Source of the DNA: Jaltomata sinuosa
Taxonomy: Eukaryota; Streptophyta; Magnoliopsida; Solanales; Solanaceae
Length of the DNA: 64,000 nucleotides
Direction of reading: 5' to 3'
NCBI GenBank assembly: GCA_003996215.1
Contig: QJPP01000829.1
Location: forward strand, 372,001-436,000
The notes under the pieces are model-generated. The model saw only the letters and a program-made list of their open reading frames with translations, was not told the DNA's origin and searched no databases. Position 1 is the stretch's first letter. The number at the start of each line of letters is the position of its first letter. Of this stretch, positions 53,145-64,000 are shown piece by piece. The position numbers were made by a program, and so were the translations under genes.

Positions 53145-53860
53145 CTAAAATGGGACATCCTTTCTAGTCAGCATAGTCAAGGGTGCTGCTATAGAAGAAA
53201 ATCCCTCCATGAACCATTTGTAGTACTCAGCCAACCCAACAAAGTTGCAAATCTCAGTAGGAGTAGTAGGTCTACGCCAATCATGCACTGCTGAAATCTT
53301 ACCCGAATCAACTCTAATCCCATCTTTAGACACCACGTGTCCTAGGAATGCAACTGACTCAAGCCAAAACTCGCACTTTGAAAACTTGGCATAAAGCCGA
53401 TGATCTCTCAAAGTTTGAAGCACAGTCCTCAAGTGCTGCTCATTCTTATCTCTACTCTGAGAGTATACCAGAATATCGCCTATGAAGACTATCACGAACG
53501 AATCCAAATACGGGCTAAGCACCCTGTGCATTAAGTCCATGAATGTTGCAGGGGCATTAGTCAACCCAAAAGACATCACCAGGAACTCATAATGGCCATA
53601 ACGTGTCCTGAATGTTGTCTTAGGGATGTCCTCCGCACTAATCCTCAACTGGTGGTAGCCTGACCTCAAATCAATCTTTGAAAACATGGCCGAACTATGA
53701 AGATGATCAAACAAGTCATCAATCTGCGGCATCGGATACCTATTCTTCATAGTCACCCTATTCAGTTTTCGATAATCAATACATATCCGCATCGACCCAT
53801 CCTTCTTCTTAACAAACAGAACAGGAGCACCCTAAGGAGACACACTCGGTCTAATAAACC
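53145..53860 (-). pseudogene. reverse transcriptase, active site mutated
   Basis: A 215-codon frame from 53792 carries the fingers (CIDYRKLNRVTMKNRYPMP), FSKIDLRSGYHQLRI, FGLTNAPATFMDLMHRV and the palm motif, which reads VFIGDILVY. The family motif is F/Y-x-D-D, so the first of the two aspartates is Gly and the enzyme is dead. KCEFWLESVAFLGHVVSKDG and the thumb follow. The best-kept domain of the element. Confidence 0.9.
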
Positions 53861-54239
53861 CCTTAGCTAACAAATCCTGGAACTGCTCCTTAAGCTTCCT
53901 CAACTAAGTTGGAGCCACACGATATGGAGAAATGAAAATGGGCCTGGTGCCTGGCTCTAACTCAATAGCAAAATCAATATCTCTCTCAGGTGGAAGGCCT
54001 GGCAAGTCGGTAGGGAACACATCTAGGAAGTCTCTAACCACAGGAATGGACTTAGGGGAAGAAGTGTCAGCGCTAGATTCTAGGACATATGCTAGATAAG
54101 CTAAACACACGCCAGAGATAACTTACTATCTCAAAGACAAGAGATGATCCTAGATGGTGCACGGCTGATAGAACCCTGCCACACAATCGGGGATACGTCT
54201 GGCACGGCTATGGTAACGGTCTAGGCATAGCAATCCAAA

Positions 54240-54520
54240 ATTGCATGGTGAGGGAATAACCAGTCCATGCCTAGTATCACATCAAAATCTAACATATCAA
54301 GGATCAACATATCACCCCAAGTCTCCAAGTCGCCCACAGATATCTTACAAGATCTCACAATATGATCCACTACTAAAGAATCTCCTACAGGGGTCGAAAC
54401 ATATACATGCACAGATAAAGGCTCACTAACCAACCCCAAAAAAGGTATAAAGTAGGCAGATACATACGAACAAGTGGATCCATGATCAAATAAAGCATAA
54501 GCTGGACGATAGCAAATAGA
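54240..54520 (-). pseudogene. aspartic protease domain
   Basis: ALFDHGSTCSYVSAYF at about 54500-54455 keeps the D-x-G-S active-site motif. DMLDFDVILGMDWL follows at about 54275-54235. A stop lies shortly upstream, and the frame closes at 54221. It would cut the gag-pol polyprotein. 53904-54110 is the usual linker to RT (VVRDFLDVFPTDLPGLPPER). Confidence 0.8.
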
Positions 54521-54699
54521 GATCGTACCTATAATAACCGCATCGAGGCCACTTCCTCAAGTCTCCCAGGAACTGCATAGAACTGATGACGACCACCACC
54601 CGACCAACCACCATCCCTACCACCTATCCTACCCTGTGGGCCACCACCTCTACCCTGACTACCACCTCCTCTAGCTGGTGGCTGACCTGAGCGAATAGG

Positions 54700-56122
54700 C
54701 TGAGCCGGCTGAGTGGCAAGCTGAATTGTACCCTGCTGGGGGCAATCTCTACAGAAATAACCATTGATCCCATACTCGTAGCAAGCTGAACCCCACTGAG
54801 GGCAATCTCTGTCATAGTGACCGCTAACACCGCACCCATAATAGGACCCTAATAGCCCACCTTATCGAGACAAACTAGTTGAACCTGTGTGACCACCACG
54901 ACCTGATTCCCCAGAAGTAGTATCTCTCAAAGACTGACCGCTGTGACCATACTGACTGCTCTAACCCTGCTAGAACTAAGAACCAGAAGCCTGGAGGGAT
55001 GCCTGAACTGGTCAACTAGTCTGACCCTGATGCTGCTGTGGCTGATAACCCTGGCCCCACTGGGCTGAACCTCTACCACCCTGTCGAGAACCACCGAAGC
55101 TACCCTGATGATGAGGCCTCTTATCTCTGGCCCTGGGGTCATGACAATGCAAGTCATTTACTGTACGGGCATAGTCCGCAATAGCCTGGAATGATCGAAC
55201 ACTAGCAACCAATATCTCTGTTGGCTCTCTAAACTCTCCCCATAACCCCCAAACAAACCTACGGACTCTTTCAGGCTTGGTAGGCATAATCATAACCCCA
55301 AATAGAGCAAGCTGATGAATACGGGTCTCGTACTCAGATACGGTCATAGAACCCTGTGCAAGTCTAGTGAACTTCTCTCTCTGACGCTCTCTATTGCTCT
55401 ATGGCAAAAACTTAGCCACAAAGGACTCATAAAACTCAGACCAGTACAATGGAGGAGATGAAGATGGTTTGCAAGCAACCTGAGCCCCCCCACCATAACT
55501 TAGTTGGGCCCTCCAGCTGGTAAGTAGTATAATCGACCCCGTGAGTCTCTAACAAGCCCAAGTGATGTAACATCTCCTCACAAGTAGTAATGAAGTTATG
55601 TGGATCCTGTCCAGATGTACCAGCAAACCTCAGAGGTGTCAATCTTAAGAATCTACCCAGTGCCTTCTGCTTCGTCTCTTTCATAACTCGGTGAGGAGCA
55701 AGAAGCTGTGCAACTAATGGGACCGGAATAACCTCGACATGGGGAGCCGTAGTAGCAGGCTACTCTTCTGAACTCGGTGCACCCAGGGCTGCCTCCTGAG
55801 CAGATATTTTTGCTACCTCATAAGGCCTCTCTCCAATCATACCCAAAAGCTAGTACAGTAAACCCCGAATATCTGAAGACTGAGTTGGGGATGAAGCTGG
55901 CATTGGAGCTGGTGGTACCTGGGCTGTCCTTGGGTCCACATGCTACTGCTCATGAACTAACACTGGCTCATACTCCTACTCGGGCTCTATCTCAACTCTA
56001 GCAGCTCTAGCAGGTGCTGCTGCTCGGGGACGTCCTCAACCCCTACCTCTACGACCTCTCCAGTCTCTAGTTAGAGTCGAGGGCTCATCTCCGCCCGATG
56101 CCAAGGATCTTGTATGAGCCAT
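54700..56122 (-). pseudogene. gag with two degenerate zinc knuckles
   Basis: ATG at 56122 opens MAHTRSLASGGDEPS. TGA and TAG codons follow where Arg and Gln are expected (CGA to TGA, CAG to TAG). The capsid block KQKALGRFLRLTPLRFAG and MLHHLGLLETHGVDY (about 55670-55540) and SEYETRIHQLALFGVMIM (55347-55290) are typical. Two adjacent knuckle-like blocks, YYGCGVSGHYDRDCP and CYEYGINGYFCRDCP, lie at about 54845-54740, each lacking at least one zinc ligand. The doubled knuckle may be a small internal duplication. Confidence 0.82.
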
Positions 56123-56321
56123 TTATGGAAAAATGAATGAGAACAAATGAGATTTTAAGAAACTCCCAAGGATTACGCGCGACACAGAAAAAAGTAAGAG
56201 AGTCTTGTTTCCTAAGATATCACTAATAGCCTCCCAAAGATTGAGTACTGACGTCTCCGCCCCGATCCGCAGGACTCTACTAGACATTGGCTCCTATATC
56301 GATGATACCGGTGAAACCTAA

Positions 56322-56333
56322 GCTCTGATACCA
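56322..56333 (-). other. primer-binding site (tRNA-Met type)
   Basis: gctctgatacca on the + strand, identical to the site at 4611-4622 and again three bases from the LTR edge (56337). Confidence 0.9.
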
Positions 56334-58740
56334 AGCTATCACGACCCAATTTCACAGTCATGATGGCACCTACAACCCCTCAGTAGGTGAACCAATCCCC
56401 ATATCCCAGCACGGTTAGTAATGGGCTACTATCTAACAAATAAGTGGAAGAACAATTTAAGTAAGCAAAAACAAGGGAAATAAGCTGAAGAAAGTAGATA
56501 ACAGGAATATATAACAACATATATAGAAGCTAAGCCAACCCCAAGACCTAGTATCATAGTATAGAGCCAGATCTACATATAAGAAGTACAAAGGATCCAA
56601 AATACAATATACAAATGTCTCCAAGTAGTAATAGAGTACAAGATGCAAAAGATGACTAAAAGCTAAGCTTTGGTCACTAAGAGCTCACCCTCAGTCTGAG
56701 ATATCCCCAAAATAGCTCCTCGCATGAGTCTCCAATGATCTAACGGTGATGGCCCATACTAGGATCTGCACCAAAAGATGCAGAGTGTAGTATGAGCACC
56801 AAATGTGAAGCAAAAGGTACCCAGTAGGTATCATAAGCCGACTGGGCACATATAAGATAAAAGAGCAGTAATAGACAGTATAGAAGCAATTATACACCAA
56901 AAAAATGAAGAAGCACATAGGAGCTAGCACAGAAGAAAGACAATATAAACAACATACAAGGCTAGCAAGTAGGATATATACTACAGGCACAGGAGAAAGT
57001 AAGAAAAGACGCACTTGGGATCCTTGCAATAACAATATATAAGGAGTTTTAGAAAATGGGCTCTATGCCGGTAACCTCAATTAAAAGAGAAGGAGGGAAC
57101 AAAGTGACAATAGCATGCCCAAATATAGGAGTAATAACCAAACCCAACCACATAATACTAGTTCCAATATCAAGTTACAATAAGAATTCAGCATAAGGAA
57201 CCATAAAGCTCGATTAGTTAATAACAAGTCTACCTACAGTCCCAACGGGCGCCCATACACCCGAGGAATACAACCAAGTGAAGACAAACCCTTCGGCATC
57301 CCATACTACCAGAGCGTACATATAGCAAATAGCAAACAAGGGTGGAACCTTACACAAATGAATGGTATGATATGGTATGCCAATTAAGTGTGGTGATGGT
57401 AACGTATGTTACTCGCTTCCGGCGTCCTATAAAGCTTAGAAGACAGGATCCATGAAAGGTCTCACCCGTATATCTCTACTATAACATATAACCCCCCCTC
57501 TGGCACTCGCAGCACGTAGCCCCTGGCCTAGAATGGCAAGGTCTACGGAGGTCCCTGACCAACATACTAAACACCCTACAATCTCGAAAGTCCCCAAGTA
57601 AATTTGCCCAGAGGGTATTCGGGTCTAAATCAGTAAATCAAAAATAGGGCTACCACACGGCCCCGCCAAGCCTAGTATCATCCCAAAAGTGATAGTAAAA
57701 CAATTCTAGTGCACGACCCTGCCAAGTCTAGTATAAGTGAAAATAGTGATAAAACACCCCTTTATTCTCTCTTACCCTAAGAAGATCCATAAAGACAGTA
57801 CAAAACCCTTTTTACAATCATTTTTACTGAAAGCGGGCCCTATGGGCCATATAAGGTTTAGAAAAACATAAATAGTAGGCCCTAAGCCTAAAACCTCAGT
57901 AAAATCACCTAGAAATCCCCCGTATATGCATGACAGATGATGTATACAATCACAACATTGGCCCACGGCCCACAATCAACCTATTCGCCCTGCACAGGCT
58001 CTAATCACTCTACAACACAGATAACCAGCCTAAAACTGCGATAATGATATCCGGGACTCACGGACACCCCCGAATAGCCCACTATCAATGGTCCAGAGTC
58101 AAATCAAGGCCATACAGGACCTCAAGGTTGATAATAGCAACCTATGAAGAATACTACACACAACAGAGGAAAGAAATGAGGCGAATATGGAAAAGCGGTC
58201 AAGGTCTGTGGTGTCAAGCTAATAATCCAACCCAAGGATGCAAATTAGTACAATTTTATCCAATATATGCAAAGTCTAGGGAGTTTAGACCGTAACCTAC
58301 CTATCGTCTGACGACAAGCTACTGGCACAATAATATTTGAGGCCAAACTGCTCCGAGAAGCTCCAAATGATAATCAAAATATCAAAAACATGAATAACAC
58401 ATTAAAACAAGACTAACGATACCCATATCGCTATAATAATACAAAATTCAGGTCAAAAGAGGGCCCATGGGGCCTACAACCCGAAATTAAAAATGGAAAG
58501 AATCACGATGACCATAACAATGTCACGAAGATATGCTCTAAATTTAAGAAAAATTAGCCAAGAGGAGGGCACAAAACAGCCCGCTCAAGAGAGGATTTAA
58601 AGGATGAAATTCTAAGGATGAAAATCGGAATTTGAGCAAGAATACTTACTACAATTAAAGAAATTTATGCCCAAGCGGTGAGTTCCACGTAACCCGCGAG
58701 CATGCAATCACAAGGGCAGCTCCTACCAAGCATTTTCAAG

Positions 58741-58850
58741 CTTTGGAGAATGAGTAATAATGGAGGATTCATCAATGGAGGAAAAGGGGACTTTGGAGAA
58801 TGAGTAATAATGGAGGATTCATCAATGGATGAAAAGGGGACTTTGGAGAA
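58741..58850. repeat. 60-bp tandem duplication in the 5' LTR
   Basis: ctttggagaatgagtaataatgg... occurs at 58741 and again at 58801 with one change (atggag/atggat). The 3' LTR has a single copy at 47696, so this arose after insertion. Confidence 0.9.
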
Positions 58851-59002
58851 GAAGAACTTACCAAAGTTCCAAGGAAGCAAGAAGCCTCGAGGGATAATTG
58901 ATTTCCCAAGGTATGAGATGATTAAAGAACTTTGGTAGAGAGAATTTTCAGTTTAGAGCTGGGAGGAAACAAGAAATAGAGCTGGAAAAATGAAAGGCCA
59001 AG

Positions 59003-59140
59003 ATTTTATAATGCTGGAAAATTGGTCAGCGCCAACATAGCACCATTGCGCTAAAGGAATCTAGGCGCCAGGGCGCCATCGCGCCAGAAGGGAACTATCA
59101 CGCTGGCTGCAAGAGCTGAGGCACGATTGCACTGAAGGCT
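59003..59140 (-). promoter_or_regulatory. 5' LTR word array plus TATAAAAT
   Basis: TATAAAAT (59010-59003, minus) lies next to an array with gcgccaac, ttgcgct, aggcgccagggcgcc, atcgcgcc and cacgattgc words. It is shorter than the array in the 3' LTR: the ggcgctaag...cacgctagcc part is missing, and several CpG are changed to CA/TG. The two arrays were identical when the element inserted, so this shows fast decay and unit loss. Confidence 0.5.
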
Positions 59141-59812
59141 GGCCTGCAATAGAAATCTGCAACTTTCTAGAACTTCTACATGGCATTTCGGGCACAATCG
59201 AAACCAGATATTCAAAAACCAATAATGCTAATAGAGTGGAAACGACATTCTGGACTCAACGGAATCGATGAAACTTCCATACGAGATTATTTGGGAGAAA
59301 TGTTTACCCAAGTCAACACTAACCAACAAGCAACCAAATACTCAAAATGAGCCCGGCTCATCCCGGAACCCAAACCAAACCTCTACCCAACCCAAACTCA
59401 ACAATCCAAAGCTGATGGAATCATCGGATTTTGAATCTGACACCCCGATCATCGAAAGCTGAATTTACACTTTCAACTCCAACTTGCCTAAAAATAGAGA
59501 AAGCAACACAAACCCCACACCGAAAGTTCTCAGGCCTCAATTGAAGGTCCAACTAGACCAAACTCAATGCTCCGAAGCTAACAGAACTACCAGAATTCAA
59601 TTCCGAGCACATTAGCTATGAGTGTTGACTAAAAGTCAATGATTTCTTAAGTTTAAGCTCTAAAATAGGGAAACAGCCATAATAACCAAATGATCGGCCA
59701 GGGTACCAAACTACTGGTCCCAGCAAGCCATAAATGACTTGGGGCCACTACAAGAAGGCTCTAATAGTACAAAGAAGGCGTAAATTCAAAAATAACTGAA
59801 AGGGTCATTACA

Positions 59813-60740
59813 GGGTCATTCACAAAGTTACACAAAATAGAAGACAATCATTTTCTATATGCTTTTGTCGCGTTGAATGCATCAATTAGAGGATGGGAAT
59901 ATTGTATGCCTACTGTTGTTGTTGATAGGACTTTTATTAAAGCAGCATACAAAGGGACTATGTTTTGTGCTAGTGTGCTCGATGAGCGGGTGAGTTCTAT
60001 GAAACTTTTTTATATAACAGTATGCATTCATTAGGCATGTAGTGATCCATTTTATAAGTATGTGAACTTTAACCTTTTAACAATAGTGGTAGAATTCTGA
60101 CTTTCCCAAATTCACCAGACATACTAATTACTTGTACATGGTTATTCTATGCCTTTGGTGTACCAAAAGGTTGATATTTGTTATCCAAACTCATCTAACA
60201 TGTTGTCGCCTTTTAATTTTCTTAATCAGGGAAAATTCTACCACTAGCGTATGTTGTTGTAGTTTCTGAAAATAATGCTTCATGGAAATGATTTTTTTGT
60301 ATATTTAAATTGGCTTATGGTGAAAGAGAAAATATGTGCATAGTGTCTGATCGGCATGATAGCATATTGGAAGGGGATTCAAGTGTATATCCAAATGTAG
60401 CTCACTGTATATGCATCTATCATCTGTGGAACAACATCAAAGGTAAGTTCAAGAAGAATCAAAAGAAGCTAAAGGGGATCTTCTTTGCAATGGCAGGAAC
60501 ATATATAAAAGCATATTTTAATCGACTCATAGAAGATGTAAACAACATTAACAATAGGGTGAGAGATTACCTGTTCGATATTGGCTATCAAAAATGGTCC
60601 ATAGCTCATTCCAATGTTAACAGATCCATGGTTATGACTTCAAACATAGCGGAGTTCCTAAATTCAGCAAATAGAGAGGCAAGAGACCTGCCAATAAATA
60701 AATTTCTAGAATTCATGATGGACTTAGTCATGAAATGAAA
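59813..60740 (+). pseudogene. MULE transposase, DDE core
   Basis: After the insertion the exon continues FTKLHKIEDNHFLYAFVAL and VVVDRTFIKAAYKGTMF, where the Asp is the first DDE residue. A likely intron (59990-60229; gg/gtgagt to aatcag/gg) follows. Then come LPLAYVVVVSENNASW, the second Asp in MCIVSDRHDSI, and the C-H block PNVAHCICIYHLW, then TSNIAEFLNSA with the Glu. Stops at two Trp positions (TGA at 60289-60291 and after LVMK at about 60736) disable it. A Mutator-type DNA transposase. Confidence 0.85.
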
Positions 60741-61105
60741 CAATGAAAATAGAAGAGCTTAAGTAGCAACATTTACTGAATGGGCAACAAGTATAACACA
60801 ATAATGAGGGAAAATCTCACTTTGTCAGATAAAATGAAAGTAAAAGTTTAACTTATTGTTTCTATTTCATACACTTGTCTAACATACCAAAAGTTTGGCT
60901 TGTTATTTCTGTTTCATACACCTGAAAATTAGTCCTATTGGCTAATAATTTGGTATATTTCAGTTGCCTTTTTGAGTTTCACATGTGATAATAATTTATA
61001 ACTTAGACATATAACTGATAAGTATGGTATTAAATTTGATACTTTAGTCCAATTGCTAGTGCCTGTTTACTAATGTCATTTGGTACATGTCAGGTAATGG
61101 CTTCC
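60741..61105 (+). other. decayed MULE transposase 3' sequence
   Basis: The frame is lost after 60740, but NNENRRA and ATFTEWAT (about 60745-60795) still read as the continuation in other frames. The rest is AT-rich with aacttattgtttctatttcatacac repeated at 60850 and 60905. The LTR at 61106 ends it. Confidence 0.5.
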
Positions 61106-64000
61106 TGTCACGATCCAAAATTGGGCTATGATGGCGCCTACATAACCCACTAGTAGGAAAGCCAAACTCAACAATGCAAAAGACAGTAAGGAAATTAAAA
61201 TAAGGAAAAGCGAAAGACATACATGAATAAGATAGGTCCAAGAGCATCTATATACATACCAACTGTAGAAAATATACAAAAGATGGCCCTAAAGTGACCA
61301 AGAATGACAAAACATGCACTAGAATCAACCCGAACCTGGTGTCACCAACACAAGAGTGACTAAAGTAAAGAGTAGCTATACAACAGACTTTGTCTATCCA
61401 AAATACAAAATATAGACAAATATGCAAGATGGAAAGCATGTAAAGTCTCCAAGGAGACGGGAGCTCACCGCAATTTGAACTGCAATAGGCCTCGAACGAA
61501 GGGAGGATCAGTGAGAGTGGCTCGTACTAGGTGCTGCATCAGAAAAAGATGCAGAGTGTAGTATGAGTACCAAGACAACGGGCACTCAGTAGGCATCATA
61601 GGCCGACCGAGAGCAGAAAGATAACATATAATTAAAAATTACAGGAAAGCAGCTAAAATACAGGGATCCACCTAAATCTAGTTATAAGCCAAAAACCGAA
61701 ATAATCAAGCCAAAAAGGTGAAGTAGTAACAAGATAAACCCAAAATCACCGACAATCCAAAAATAACCCAAGCCAATGTAATTTGATGAAATGATGATGT
61801 AATGTATGAATGCATAATAATATAAACCCAGAATATCGCATCGGATGCTCGAAATACCGCATCGGACTATGCATATATGTATATATAATTGAAAGGAAAG
61901 TAAAACCTAGAATAACGCATCAGGGGTTCAAAATACCGCATCGGACTATAAGTATATGCATAAAATAGTATTTTTCCCTTTTTCCCTCAAAAATCCATAG
62001 TAAAATCCAATAAAGTTTAGTTCAAATCCAAAAATCACCGTAGCCATAGTAAACCTCATTTTGAACCAAAAGTCTTGAAAAATACTCCCTTTCTGTGCCA
62101 ATAATATGCAATGCAGTATGAGCATGAAATGTCCATATTCAGAAGAAAAAAACATGCACAACAAGGCAAAACAGGGAAAAATACCCTCCAAACCAAGAGA
62201 ACTAACCAGGGGTTCCGTCCAAATCTAAGTTATGGCCTCGGGCCCACAGTTACACACAATAGTAGAATAAAGCGGTTAAAATAGGAAAGTAATAGCAAAA
62301 AAGAAACACAAGAATCTCTACTCTACCTCTAAAACCTCCCAAAAGCAACCTAGGGATTCTAAGCTAGCCATAATGATACTACACGCACCTAGGCTAAGGA
62401 TAAACATGATAATCCTAAACTATAATACGAAATGGCCAATTTAAAGCAGTAAACAGGATTTAAGCCTAAATCTACCTAAAGCCAACCTAACATTTCAGTA
62501 ACATATAAATATATAAAATCTAACTAAACTCAGTCTAGAAAGTAAACTGTAACCTACCTCAGGGCCGACCTACAAATACGAACCGTCACTTGTGTGCTTT
62601 TCCCTATCGAACAACCTCAAAATGCTGCCACACTATCAAGAATACGATCCAGGTGTCATGACGAGAAGAATGACGCCCATATTACTATACAGAAAATTGA
62701 GTCAGAAATCGGGTCGGAAAATGACCCTCGGGGCCCATGCAACAAAATAGAAATTAAAATTTACATTTATGCTCGCGGTGGGTTAAGAAACCCATGTTCA
62801 AAAATTGAGCACGAACAGGGGCACGTTTCGGGGCTCAAAACAGCCCCCAAGTGCTACTAATTCAAAGGAATTAAAATGGAGAATTACAAGATTTAAGGTG
62901 GAAACTTACCAATTAAAGAATATGAAATGATCCCAGATCCGAAAGGTAGAGAGAACAAGCTTTGGGGATGACTGGAGTTCAATTTGGAGCATGGGGAAGT
63001 GTTTTAATGGAGGAAAATCGCATGGGGATGTTTTTGAAATGGAAGAAATGAAGTTGGAGAAGGCAACTTAAAGCTGCTGGCCATGCCCTACGCGAACGCG
63101 GCCAAGAACTGCCTAGGCGACCATGCATACGCAGGCAGGCGCCTGCGCATGCAAAGGCCCGACGCTGGCCAGGCCAGCCTCTTGCCTAGCGCGTATGCGG
63201 GCTGGCCAACGCGCACGCGAGCGCGGGAATGTAGTTTGTCAGCTGCCTAGGCGAAGACCAAACGAAAGGGGAAGGCTGGTGCTTCTGCGCGTAGGAGGCC
63301 ATACCTTGGCGTAGGCGATGTCCTGTTAGTGCTATGACAGCATCAAACTGCCAACAACAAAAGCCCAACATGAATTTTCTCGGATGGACCCTCGAAAACA
63401 CATTCGAGGTCCCGCGAACACAAATGAGTTGAGCTATTTGACTGGAAATGGCATTCTAGACTCAACGAAATTGACAAAAATCCCAACGGAGGTCGATTTA
63501 ATAAAACGTGGGCCCCACGTCCAAAACCAACTTTTGGCCAACTTTTCTAAAATGGAACCCAAGGGCCAAAAATAAGTCTGAAAGCCTCGGGACCTGAATC
63601 AAAGGTCCCTCTAACCAAAGTAAACATTCTGGAGCTAATAATGCCGATGAAATTTTCATCCAAGGCCGTCTTCTTAGAATGTTGACCAAAGTCAACCCCA
63701 TAAGCCAAACTGGCCTGAAAACATAAAAAACAACATAAACCCAAAATGAAAACTCCCAAAACCCAAACCAAAGGTCCCACTAGACCAAAATCCGCATTTT
63801 AGAGCCACGGAACTGTCGAAATTTAATTCTGAGCATGTTTACCACGAAAGTTGACCATAGTCAAAGGTTTTCTAAGTTCAAGTTCGAAAACAGGGAAATG
63901 GTCATAACAACCTAACGAATGGCCTGGGCACCGAGCTGTCAGTCCTGATAAGTCATAAATGACCTGTAGCCACTGAGGAAAAGCTCGAAACACAGAAAAA
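61106..64000 (-). repeat. gypsy LTR, same family as 4626-7658, cut by window end
   Basis: It starts TGTCACGATCCAAAATTGGG at 61106 with no primer site to its left. The flank is MULE sequence, so this is a 3' or solo LTR inserted in the MULE. It matches 4626-7658 block by block (ctacataaccc, catcggac words, ggcctgggcaccg, gacctgtagcc). About 40 bp of the LTR, by comparison, lie beyond the window. It carries a word array at 63085-63310. Confidence 0.85.
63067..63310 (-). promoter_or_regulatory. LTR word array (acgcg/gcatgcg type)
   Basis: About 225 bp with cgcgaacgcggcc, cctaggcgacc, cgcaggcaggcgcctgcgc, ctagcgcgtatgcgggc and acgcgcacgcgagcgcggg. The same place in the sister LTR (6765-6960) has different words (gcgatcgcgatga). 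Only a weak TATA-like ctttaag (63073-63067, minus) is seen. Confidence 0.45.

Larger units (their letters stand above)
45364..59812 (-). mobile_element. full-length Ty3/gypsy chromovirus-like element with internal duplication
   Basis: Both LTRs (45364-48750 and 56337-59812), a primer site and the complete gag-pol order are present on the minus strand. The flanks carry a perfect 5-bp target duplication GGGTC (45359-45363 and 59813-59817). Pol ends in a chromodomain, so this is a chromovirus (Tekay/Del-like). A 2341-bp tandem duplication (48219-50559 and 50560-52900) doubles the end of RNase H, all of integrase-chromodomain and 532 bp of the 3' LTR. All domains carry stops or lost active-site residues. 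Confidence 0.92.
56337..59812 (-). repeat. 5' LTR, 3476 bp
   Basis: On the minus strand it runs from TGTAATGACCC (59812) to GGGTCGTGATA (56337). It aligns throughout with the 3' LTR. It has an extra stretch of about 85 bp (57422-57507) and a 60-bp tandem duplication (58741-58850) that the 3' LTR lacks. The many differences from the 3' LTR mean the insertion is old. Confidence 0.88.

Noticed and set aside
54241..54429. Plus-strand frames over the pol region (also 48875-49060, 49875-50123 and their 2341-bp-shifted twins)
   Set aside because: Shadows of the minus-strand pol domains.
56691..57035. 114-codon frame in the 5' LTR (and the 45719-45928 frame in the 3' LTR)
   Set aside because: LTR sequence; reading frame differs in length between the two LTRs and no domain is present.
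60310..60738. FAR1/FHY3-type transcription factor derived from a MULE
   Set aside because: The DDE residues, the stops at Trp codons and the disruption by two retroelements fit a dead transposase; nothing supports a domesticated gene.
1..64000. A functional cellular gene or operon-like system
   Set aside because: Every recognisable protein block belongs to a transposable element or to the mitovirus-like relic, and all are interrupted.

Overview
The window looks like gene-poor nuclear heterochromatin of a flowering plant, most likely a nightshade (Solanaceae). This rests on the element types: chromovirus-like Ty3/gypsy elements with LTRs of about 3 kb beginning TGTCACGACCC on the + strand, an L1-type LINE, an Athila-like element with a tRNA-Asp primer site, MULE, CACTA and Helitron-like pieces, and abundant decay. 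The family placement is an inference; species cannot be told. I found no intact host gene, no rRNA or tRNA gene and no CRISPR array. Almost every base can be assigned to a transposable element or its remnant.

Layout. 1-596: unassigned edge. 597-7658: minus-strand Ty3/gypsy element (3033-bp 5' LTR, gag, protease, RT, RNase H, start of integrase) cut off at its 3' side. 7659-8980: remnant with two arrays of hairpin-forming tandem repeats (periods about 40 and 50 bp). 8981-19339: a second gypsy LTR split by a LINE (about 9618-17942). That LINE is itself split by about 1.4 kb of organelle-like DNA (14912-16288) carrying a decayed mitovirus-type RNA polymerase. 19340-19745: chromodomain end of that gypsy element. 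19746-26727: Athila-like element with no gag-pol that keeps only the post-pol ORF. 26728-29574: truncated LTR. 29575-31190: 5' part of a MULE on the minus strand. 31247-33390: foldback element with a perfect 9-bp target duplication. 33391-37689: AT-rich DNA with a solo LTR and two abutting Helitron-like ends. 37690-41761: decayed CACTA element. 41762-44247: another truncated LTR. 44248-61105: plus-strand MULE whose transposase exon is split by a 14.4-kb gypsy element (45364-59812) with a 5-bp target duplication. That gypsy element carries a 2341-bp tandem duplication. 61106-64000: LTR of the same family as the first one, running off the window.

How it fits together. The insertions can be ordered. 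The NUMT-like piece is younger than the LINE, which is younger than the LTR around it. The Athila-like element interrupts that LTR's internal region. The 14.4-kb element is younger than the MULE, and its internal duplication is younger still, since its two copies are almost identical while its LTRs have diverged. All coding regions carry stops, frameshifts or lost catalytic residues. The premature stops I traced are explained by C:G to T:A transitions.

The most unusual recurring signal is an array of CpG-rich, partly palindromic short words placed just upstream of a TATA-like box in nearly every LTR. The word differs between families (cgatcgcgatg, ggcgccatcgcgcc, cgctatagcgg, cacgggtccgtgg, acgcgggc and others) while the position stays the same. 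A second class of tandem arrays lies in the transcribed part of the LTRs.
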